Of a stretch of DNA of 64,000 bases, positions 15,221 through 22,753 are shown one piece after another (the first letter of the stretch is position 1; each line of letters begins with the position of its first letter). The notes under the pieces are model-generated. The model saw only the letters and a list, made by a program, of their open reading frames with translations, did not search any database and was not told the DNA's origin. A program made the translations under genes and the position numbers. Source of the DNA: Caldilineaceae bacterium (GTDB lineage Bacteria; Chloroflexota; Anaerolineae; Caldilineales; Caldilineaceae); assembly GCA_022842065.1 (NCBI GenBank), contig JALHQH010000007.1:310527-374526 (forward strand). Reading direction: 5' to 3'.

Positions 15221-16807
15221 ATGGCCCAATTTTCCTTGCAAGGCGATCTACTCGAAACCGAGGTGCTGATCCTCGGCAGCGGGATTGCCGGCTGCACCAC
15301 CGCGCTCAGCCTGGCCGATGCCGGCGTTGCGGTGACCGTCGTCACGAGGGCGCGGGCACCGGAGGATACGAATACCTATTGGGCGCAAGGGGGCATCATC
15401 TATGCCGGGGTCGATGACAGCCCCGCCAAGTTGGCGACCGATGTGCTGGCGGCGGGGGCGCACCACGCCCATGCCCCCGCGGTCGAAGTACTCGCCACCG
15501 ATGGGCCATCGGCGGTGCGCCGGATTCTGCTCGAACGGGTGGGGGTCGCCTTTGATCGCAACCCCGATGGCAGCCTCTCCTTGGCGCTGGAAGGGGGCCA
15601 CACCATCCCACGCATTATCCACGCCGCCGATGCCACGGGTAAGGCAATTCAACTGGCGCTGCTCAATGCCCTGCGCGCGCATCCCAACATCTGCCTGCTC
15701 ACCCAACATACCGCGATTGACCTGCTGACGCCGGCGCACCACTCGCAAAACCGCTTGACCGTCTATGCGCCCCAATCGTGTGTCGGGGCCTATCTCTTCG
15801 ACCAGCAAGGGCAACGGGTGATCCGCTGCCTGGCCAAGAAGACGGTCATCGCCACCGGCGGGGTTGGCCAGATCTACCTGCGCACCACCAACCCAGTCGG
15901 CTCGCGTGGCGATGGGGTGGCGATGGCCAATCGGGCTGGGGTGCGGATCATCAACGCCGAGTTTGTGCAATTTCACCCCACCGCGTTCTATCAGGATGGC
16001 GCACCGAGTTTTCTGATCACCGAGGCGGTGCGCGGGGCCGGGGCGCGCATTGTGGATCGCCACGGCACCCCCTTTATGCACAAATATGATACCCAATGGG
16101 GCGATCTGGCCCCGCGCGATGTGGTCGCGCGCAGCGTTCACCGCGAAATGTTGCGCAACGATCTCACCCACGTCTATCTTGACCTGCACTCCTACGTGTC
16201 CCAGGAGGAAATCTGCAACCACTTTCCCACAATCAGCGAACGTTGTCTGCAATATGGTGTGGATATTACCAAAGAGTTGGTGCCGATTGTCCCCGCGGCC
16301 CACTACTTCTGTGGCGGCATCTGGGTTGACGCGCATGGCCTGACCAACCACCAACATCTCTACGCCGTTGGCGAAGTAGCCTGTACCGGCATTCACGGCG
16401 CCAACCGCCTGGCCAGCACCTCGCTGTTAGAGGGCCTGGTCTGGGGCGAGCGCGCCGCCCAGCACATCGGGCAGACGTTGGCCGGCACCCCCCCGCCCCC
16501 CGCCGCCGAGATCCCGCCCTGGGACGACGACGGCACCGAGGAGGCCGACCCCACGCTGATCAGCCAGGATATGCTCTCGATCCAACAGTTGATGTGGAAT
16601 TACGTGGGGCTGGTGCGCACCACCGCCCGCCTCGCCCGCGCCCGCCGCGACCTGGGGCGCTTGGAACTGGAGATCGAACAGTTCTACCGCACCACCCGCC
16701 TCAGCGACGAGTTGCTCGGCCTCCGCAACGCCGCCCGCACCGCCCTGGTGGTCACCAAAGCCGCACGGCGCAATAAGGAGAGCATGGGTTGTCACTGGCG
16801 GGAGTAG
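15221..16807 (+). CDS. nadB: L-aspartate oxidase
   Basis: This FAD enzyme oxidises L-aspartate to iminoaspartate, the first step of de novo NAD synthesis. A strong RBS (AGGAGGCACCACC) precedes the ATG. The FAD fingerprint ILGSGIAGCTTALSLADAG is at about 12-30. The substrate loop WAQGGIIYAG, ATGGVGQIYLRTTNP, the catalytic region EFVQFHPTAFY, and the C-terminal EVACTGIHGANRLASTSLLEG are all present. A helical C-terminal domain runs to residue 528. Third gene of the nad operon, but two repeat elements separate it from nadA, so a second transcript cannot be excluded. Confidence 0.97.
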   Translation: MAQFSLQGDLLETEVLILGSGIAGCTTALSLADAGVAVTVVTRARAPEDTNTYWAQGGIIYAGVDDSPAKLATDVLAAGAHHAHAPAVEVLATDGPSAVRRILLERVGVAFDRNPDGSLSLALEGGHTIPRIIHAADATGKAIQLALLNALRAHPNICLLTQHTAIDLLTPAHHSQNRLTVYAPQSCVGAYLFDQQGQRVIRCLAKKTVIATGGVGQIYLRTTNPVGSRGDGVAMANRAGVRIINAEFVQFHPTAFYQDGAPSFLITEAVRGAGARIVDRHGTPFMHKYDTQWGDLAPRDVVARSVHREMLRNDLTHVYLDLHSYVSQEEICNHFPTISERCLQYGVDITKELVPIVPAAHYFCGGIWVDAHGLTNHQHLYAVGEVACTGIHGANRLASTSLLEGLVWGERAAQHIGQTLAGTPPPPAAEIPPWDDDGTEEADPTLISQDMLSIQQLMWNYVGLVRTTARLARARRDLGRLELEIEQFYRTTRLSDELLGLRNAARTALVVTKAARRNKESMGCHWRE

Positions 16808-16870
16808 GGATAGAACGGAAGCTGATATAACCTCTGCTAACGAGAAGTTTAAAGAGGAAACGCGAGTTTT

Positions 16871-17026
16871 CTACCGCAAAGGGCGCAAAGATCGCAAAGG
16901 ATTCGCAAAGAAAAATAAGAATGTCTTCGCGAGCTTGCCAATGGGGACTGGTTCTTCTACCATCAAGGGTGCGAGGGGTTTGCTTTGGGTTTGCTTTGCG
17001 AGCTTAGTGCTCTTTGCGGTAGAAAG
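16871..17026. repeat. CTACCGCAAAG palindromic element, copy 1
   Basis: The left end CTACCGCAAAGGGCGCAAAG and right end CTCTTTGCGGTAGAAAG are complementary; the middle is divergent. First member of a family that occupies every junction of the 17-26 kb defence cluster. The remaining 16808-17287 sequence shows no gene and no clear promoter. Confidence 0.85.
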
Positions 17027-17287
17027 CTTTTGGTTCTGGCTCACCTGCCTCAATTGACGGTCCATGCCATTATGTGTATACTGTGCGTAATCAGTTGTTA
17101 AGTTCCTGATCCTGCTTTCCATGGTCTCACTCAAGTTGTCTGCGCTTGCCACAGGTTGCGCTACCACATGTAGTACCATACCTTGTCACCCTCTCTGTGC
17201 CACTGAATCGCCAGCTACAGCGACAATTGATGACTGGATGACGGCTCGATCAGCTTACCCCGATCAGAATGGATGCGGCGCTTTGCA

Positions 17288-20173
17288 ATGAACCTAACCG
17301 ACTTTCATGCCAAATATTTCGCCTATGAATTAACTAAACGCGCCGCGTCGGACAGTGTAGAGAAGCTGGCAACGGTATTAGCCGATGCGCAAGTTGATCT
17401 CAATCCACACCAAGTGGAGGCTGCGCTCTTTGCCTTTCGTAGCCCGTTCTCCAAAGGTGCAATTCTGGCTGATGAGGTCGGCTTGGGTAAGACTATCGAG
17501 GCCGGGCTGTTACTGGCGCAAAAGTGGGCGGAACGCAAGCACCGCCTGTTGGTGATTGCACCAGCCAACCTGCGCAAGCAGTGGAGTCAAGAGCTGGCCG
17601 ATAAGTTCTACCTACCCACTGTCATTTTGGAGCAGCGCACTTTCAACGAAGCGATCCGTGCCGGCAACCTTAATCCTTTCCAGCAAGATGCAATTGTGCT
17701 CTGTTCCTATCAATTTGCCCGCAGCAAGGAAGCCTATCTCAAGCAGACGCCGTGGGATCTGGTTGTCATCGACGAAGCACATCGTCTACGCAATGTCTAT
17801 AAAAACTCCAGCAAGATTGCGCTGGCAATCAAGTCTGCGATCGCCCCTTTTCCGAAAGTCTTGCTCACGGCCACCCCGCTCCAGAACTCGCTGCTCGAAC
17901 TGTACGGGCTCGTTAGCATTATTGATGATTATGCCTTTGGCGATTTCAAGAGTTACCGAGCCCGCTTTGCTCGGCTGGGCAACGACGTTGACTTTACCGA
18001 GCTGAAGGAAAGGCTTAAACCACTTTGTAAACGTACTTTGCGCCGGCAGGTGTTGGAATATATTAAGTACACAAACCGTCACGCCCTGGTGCAAGAGTTT
18101 GTTCCTTCTGCTGAAGAGCAGCAACTCTATGATCTTGTCTCGGATTACTTGCAAAAGCCGACCCTTTACGCCCTGCCCGCCGGCCAACGCCAACTCATGA
18201 CCTTGATCCTACGCAAGTTGCTCGCCTCTTCCACCTATGCGATTTCAGCCACACTCGAAGGATTGGCGCGGCGGCTGGCCGTCGCCGCGGCCGAAGCGAC
18301 CGCCGTCGACGCGCCGCCTGACCCGCTGGCTGCCGACTGGGAGACGCTTGATGAGCTGACTGATGAATGGTTAGAGGACGAAAACGGGACCTCGGCACCG
18401 GAGCGAGCACGCTTGACGCCGGTCCAGCTTCAGGAATTGCGCCAGGAGATGCAACAACTCAACCAGTTCCATGCCCTCGCCAGATCGATTATCAAGAACT
18501 CGAAGGGCGAAGTTTTGTTGATGGCGCTGCGCCGTGGCTTTGCTGCGGCCACGGCGGCCCAAAAGAACCAGGGCGCAGCGACACTTCAGCAGAAGGCCAT
18601 CATTTTCACCGAGTCGCGCCGCACGCAAGAATATCTTTTCCAGGTGCTGGAACAAACTGAGTTCAAGGGCCAAGTGATGCTCTTCAACGGCACGAACAAC
18701 GATCCAACCGCCAAAGCCATCTACCAGGCTTGGCTCGCCCAACATCAAGGTACCGACCGCGTCAGTGGCTCACCCACAGCGGATATGCGCGCGGCGCTGG
18801 TCGAACATTTCCGTGATCACGCCGCCATCCTGATTGCCACGGAGGCCGCCGCCGAAGGCATCAATCTGCAATTTTGCAACGTGGTCGTCAACTATGATCT
18901 GCCCTGGAATCCGCAGCGCATCGAACAGCGGATTGGCCGCTGCCACCGCTACGGCCAAAAATTCGACGTGGTGGTGGTTAATTTTCTCAACAAACAAAAT
19001 GCCGCCGATCAGCGTGTCTACGAATTGCTGGATGAGAAATTCCGTCTCTTTGACGGTGTCTTCGGTGCCAGTGATGAAGTGCTCGGCGCGGTGGAATCGG
19101 GTGTGGACTTCGAGAAGCGCATTGCCGCCATTTACCAGCAATGCCGTACGCCACAGCAAATCCAATTCGAGTTTGATCAATTGCAACAGGAGTTGGAAAG
19201 CGAGATCAGCGCCGGCCAGCGTGACGCCCGCGAGAAATTACTCGACAACTTCGATCAGGAAGTCGTCGAAAAGGTGCGCATCGAAAGCCACGATATGCTC
19301 GACCGCTTTCAAGCCCAGCTTTGGCAGCTCACACAGCATCTGCTCGCCCGCCATGCGCACTTCGCCGCCCAAGGCTACAGCTTCACGCTGCATACCAATC
19401 CCTTTCCCGCCGACGCCATCTACCCTGGCCCCTATCGCATGGGCAAGCGAGTCGATGACGCTAACACCTATCGCGTGGGCCATCCGCTGGCCCAACGTGT
19501 GCTGGCCCACGGGCAGGCGCTCACACCGCCACCCGCCGTGGTCACTTTCCAGTATACCCAAAGCGGCAAGAACATCGCCATTCTGGCCGCTCTGGTGGAC
19601 CAGAGCGGCTGGCTGACATGTACCCAGCTCACGCTCAATGCCTTGGAGACCGAAGACCAACTCATGTTGAGCGGTGTGACCGATGACGGCATCTGCTTGG
19701 ATGACACCCAGTGTCGCCGTTTCTTCGACTTGCCGGGCGTCCAAGGTGACCTGGTCACGGTGCCGAGCCGGGTAACATCCCAACTAGAGCAAACCCAAGC
19801 CCAGCGCCGCCAGGAGCTGCTCACCGCGGCGACGGCGCGCAACGGCCATTGGTTTGATACCGAAATGGAAAAGCTCGACCGTTGGGCGGAAGATCGGCGG
19901 TCGTCGCTCAAGGCCGAATTGGGCGAGTTGGACGATACGCTCAAGGAGGCGAAGAAGGCGGCGCGTGTCGCCCCGACCCTGCCCGATAAGTTGGAACGCC
20001 AACGGGCGGTGCGCAAGTTGGAAACCAAGCGCGATGAAGCCTGGCGCACCTATGACCAAGCCAGCCGCGAGCTAGACCGGCGCAAAGATGATCTGCTCGA
20101 CGAGATCAGCCAACGCCTGGAGCAACGCATTGAGCAAGCGCCACTCTTCACCCTGCGCTGGCAATTGGTATAA
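17288..20173 (+). CDS. SNF2-family DEAD/DEAH helicase, defence-associated
   Basis: A superfamily 2 helicase of about 961 residues. The start at 17288 (MNLTDFHAKYFAYELTKR) matches the usual beginning of this family; an ATG 15 nt earlier is possible. Walker A is DEVGLGKTIEAG (about 60), motif II is VIDEAHRLRN (about 158), and the C-terminal helicase lobe has EAAAEGINLQFCNVVVNYDL followed by PWNPQRIEQRIGRCHRYGQ (about 520-557). The last about 110 residues are charged and coiled-coil-like. Such helicases accompany restriction-type systems; here it is followed by a mod remnant and res. It probably remodels or translocates on DNA in the cytoplasm. Exact role unknown. Confidence 0.9.
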   Translation: MNLTDFHAKYFAYELTKRAASDSVEKLATVLADAQVDLNPHQVEAALFAFRSPFSKGAILADEVGLGKTIEAGLLLAQKWAERKHRLLVIAPANLRKQWSQELADKFYLPTVILEQRTFNEAIRAGNLNPFQQDAIVLCSYQFARSKEAYLKQTPWDLVVIDEAHRLRNVYKNSSKIALAIKSAIAPFPKVLLTATPLQNSLLELYGLVSIIDDYAFGDFKSYRARFARLGNDVDFTELKERLKPLCKRTLRRQVLEYIKYTNRHALVQEFVPSAEEQQLYDLVSDYLQKPTLYALPAGQRQLMTLILRKLLASSTYAISATLEGLARRLAVAAAEATAVDAPPDPLAADWETLDELTDEWLEDENGTSAPERARLTPVQLQELRQEMQQLNQFHALARSIIKNSKGEVLLMALRRGFAAATAAQKNQGAATLQQKAIIFTESRRTQEYLFQVLEQTEFKGQVMLFNGTNNDPTAKAIYQAWLAQHQGTDRVSGSPTADMRAALVEHFRDHAAILIATEAAAEGINLQFCNVVVNYDLPWNPQRIEQRIGRCHRYGQKFDVVVVNFLNKQNAADQRVYELLDEKFRLFDGVFGASDEVLGAVESGVDFEKRIAAIYQQCRTPQQIQFEFDQLQQELESEISAGQRDAREKLLDNFDQEVVEKVRIESHDMLDRFQAQLWQLTQHLLARHAHFAAQGYSFTLHTNPFPADAIYPGPYRMGKRVDDANTYRVGHPLAQRVLAHGQALTPPPAVVTFQYTQSGKNIAILAALVDQSGWLTCTQLTLNALETEDQLMLSGVTDDGICLDDTQCRRFFDLPGVQGDLVTVPSRVTSQLEQTQAQRRQELLTAATARNGHWFDTEMEKLDRWAEDRRSSLKAELGELDDTLKEAKKAARVAPTLPDKLERQRAVRKLETKRDEAWRTYDQASRELDRRKDDLLDEISQRLEQRIEQAPLFTLRWQLV

Positions 20174-20192
20174 AAAGAATAGGAAAAGCTTT

Positions 20193-20510
20193 TACCGCAA
20201 AGAGCGCGAAGCACGCAAAGGAAACGCAAAGAACAGCCAAGGAAAAACGAAGCACGCTTAGCAATAGAAAACCCAATTCATATTTCTTGCACGTTTTCTA
20301 ACCTTGTTTTTGTTTTTCTTTGCGCTCTTTGCGGCCTTCGCGGTAGAAGCCCTTGCCGTAATAATGCTTAGCGGTAAAATTTGAAGGGGAAAACTTCTAC
20401 CGCCAAGAGCGCGAAGAGCGCAAAGGAAACGCAAAGGGTAGTTCTTCTTTGTTTTTCTTTGCGCTCTTTGCGGCCTTCGCGGTAGAAGCCCTTGCCGTAA
20501 TTATGCTTAG
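20193..20510. repeat. Two CTACCGC(A/C)AAG elements with a 60-bp direct duplication
   Basis: The elements are at 20193-20349 and 20394-20488. A 60-bp segment (20312-20371) is repeated at 20451-20510 with one mismatch. The second copy ends exactly where homology to the methyltransferase begins. The 337-nt gap holds no gene. Confidence 0.9.
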
Positions 20511-21736
20511 TCTGGAATAGTTCCACCGCAGGCGGTATTCGACCCAAGTATGTCAGTCAGTGTCACGAATACGCGATCATGTATACTAAGAATAAGGATA
20601 TGCTTGGCGAACTATACGCGCCCTTATCGCCAGAGGCAATCGATCAATACTCGAAATCAGATCAGCAAGGGCTATATCGCGAAAAAGACTTTGCCTGGCG
20701 CAATGCTTCGACTAATCCTAATCAACGCTATGCGATTGATGCGCCTGATGGGTCCAAGCTATTGCCACGCGACGGTTATATTTATCGTTTCGTCAAAGAG
20801 ACCTTTGACAATGCTTTGCGCAAAGGGCAAGTAGTATTCAAGGAGACCACGAGCAGCCCTTTAGTCGATAAACAAGGCCAGCAAGCACGGTACAACATCT
20901 ACATCAAAAAGTATCTTGGAAATGGCGAAGGTGCACCGGCATCAATCCCACCGAGGGGACTGGTTGGTTTATCTTCAAGAGGTAGTGAAGAAGTCAAAGA
21001 GTTGTTTGCTGAAGAGTTGGTGTTTACCAATCCAAAGTCCACCGATTATCTCAAATATCTCTTTGCTGTAGGCGGCGACGAGAACGCGCTCATTCTCGAT
21101 TTTTTCGCCGGTTCCGGTACCACTGCCCACACAGTACTCGACCTAAACCGGCAGGACGGCGGCAATCGGAAATTTATCCTAATCCAGCTGCCTGAGCCCA
21201 CCGACCGTGCTGACTATCCAACTATCGCTGACATCACAAAAGAGCGTGTCCGCCGTGTCATCCAGAAACTCGACGATGAGGATGCCGGCAAACTCGATCT
21301 CGACGGCACCAGCCAACATGACCGTGGCTTCCGTGTCTTTAAACTGGCCGAATCCAACTTCACTCCTTGGAACGCCGACCTACCGCACAATGCCTCGGCC
21401 CTGGCGCAGCAGCTTGAACTGCACATCGACCACATTCGTGACGGGCGCACCGCCGAAGACATTCTCTACGAACTCCTGCTCAAAAGCGGCTTCCCGCTCA
21501 CCACACCGGTTGCGTCGCTGACATTGGTGGGCAAAACCGTCTACAGCGTCGCTGATAGCGCACTCTTCATCTGTCTGGAACGAGCACTCACGCTCGAACT
21601 GATTCGTGCCATTGCCGAACGCCAACCCGAGCGTGTCGTCTGTCTGGACGAAGGCTTCGCCGGCAACGACCAACTCAAGGCCAATGCCGTCCAGATCTTC
21701 AAAACCAAAGGCATCACCAGCTTCAAAACCGTGTAG
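20511..21736 (+). pseudogene. 5'-truncated type III DNA methyltransferase (Mod) remnant
   Basis: The frame reads as methyltransferase from the first base after the repeat (VWNSSTAGGIRPKYVSV, HEYAIMYTKNKDM), which has no start codon. An internal ATG at 20579 gives a 385-residue open frame. Type III Mod proteins are usually about 600-700 residues with motif order IV (DPPY) then I. Only motif I (LDFFAGSGTTAHTVLDLN) and the C-terminal part remain. The N-terminal half with the DPPY catalytic motif is gone. A functional N6-adenine methyltransferase is therefore not expected. It sits between the SNF2 helicase and res, the normal place for mod. Confidence 0.85.
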
Positions 21737-21745
21737 AATTTTCTA

Positions 21746-21975
21746 CCGCGAAGAGCGCAAAGAACGCCAAGAAAAGCAAAGGAAAAACTGATAACGCTTT
21801 TTAATAGGAAGCCAACTTCATATTTCTTACACGCTTTTTAACCTTGCTTTTGCTTTTCTTCGCGTTCTTTGCGCCCTTTGCGGTAGCTCAAAGCTTTTCT
21901 ACCGCAAAGAACGCGAAGATCGCAAAGAAAAACCAAAGCATACCTTTTGTGCCCTTTGTAGTAGCGCAAAGCAAG
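21746..21975. repeat. CTACCGCGAAG palindromic elements, two copies
   Basis: Copies run about 21746-21888 (CTACCGCGAAGAGCGCAAAG ... CTTTGCGGTAG) and 21898-21975 (CTACCGCAAAGAACGCGAAG, degraded right arm). They fill the gap between the mod remnant and the GxxExxY gene; there is nothing else there. Confidence 0.85.
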
Positions 21976-22040
21976 AAAAAACATCTATTATTCTTTACAT
22001 ACCGTTGCACTCTTCATCACAAATAAAGGAATTGTCCCCC

Positions 22041-22430
22041 ATGAAAACCAAAGCCGAGATCGAAGCGATTGCCAAAATTCTTATCGATGCCATTATCTAT
22101 GTCCATCGCATCTTAGGCCCGGGGTTACTGGAATCTGCTTACCAAGCTTGTCTCGCCCATGAATTGCAAAAACGGGGCATTCAGCTACAATGCGAAGTCA
22201 TGCTACCGGTGCGCTATGATGGCGTCACCATTGATGCTGGTTACCGGATCGACATGTTGATTGAAGGGGTAATTATCATCGAAAACAAAGCCGTCCAAGA
22301 TCTGTTACCCATTCACGAAGCGCAACTGATCACCTACCTCAAACTTTCCGGTCTCAAACTGGGCTTCCTCCTCAACTGGAACGTCCGGCTCATGAAAGAG
22401 GGCATCAACCGTAGAGTAAATGGACTGTGA
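22041..22430 (+). CDS. GxxExxY family protein (PD-(D/E)XK-like fold)
   Basis: A 129-residue protein starting at 22041 (MKTKAEIEAIAK). The defining motif GxxExxY is in GPGLLESAYQACLAHEL. A PD-(D/E)XK-type core is visible as YRIDMLIEGVIIIENKAV, with Asp and Glu-x-Lys. These small proteins are common in environmental bacteria and often lie near defence genes; function is unknown, with a nuclease-like or nucleic-acid-binding role suggested by fold only. It is bounded on both sides by copies of the CTACCGC repeat, as if it were a cassette placed between mod and res. Confidence 0.88.
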   Translation: MKTKAEIEAIAKILIDAIIYVHRILGPGLLESAYQACLAHELQKRGIQLQCEVMLPVRYDGVTIDAGYRIDMLIEGVIIIENKAVQDLLPIHEAQLITYLKLSGLKLGFLLNWNVRLMKEGINRRVNGL

Positions 22431-22436
22431 TGACTG

Positions 22437-22745
22437 CTACCGCCAAGATGCGAAGAAACAACCAAACATCCCTTTGCGTTCCCTTCGCGCTCTTCGCGGT
22501 GATAAAAAAGGCTTTTCTACCGCCAAGGGCGCAAAGATCGCAAAGAAATAACCAAACATCCCTTTGCGTTCCCTTCGCGCTCTTCGGGGTAAAATGTTTG
22601 ACTATGCGGAATTTTCCAATGTAAGACGCGTGCGTCTCAAATTGCCCGAACATCTACGACCACAATTAAGCTGGACCAAACCGAGCAATGAATATGATTT
22701 TCTTTGCTTTTGCTTTGCGCTCTTTGCGCCCTTCGCGGTAGAAAG
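22437..22745. repeat. CTACCGCCAAG elements, two full copies and one half copy
   Basis: Copies at 22437-22505 and 22514-22595 share a right part (CATCCCTTTGCGTTCCCTTC). A right-half copy lies at about 22690-22745 (GCGCTCTTTGCGCCCTTCGC). A 90-bp stretch between them (about 22596-22685) is unrelated and may be leftover coding sequence. Confidence 0.85.
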
Positions 22746-22753
22746 TAGTTACG

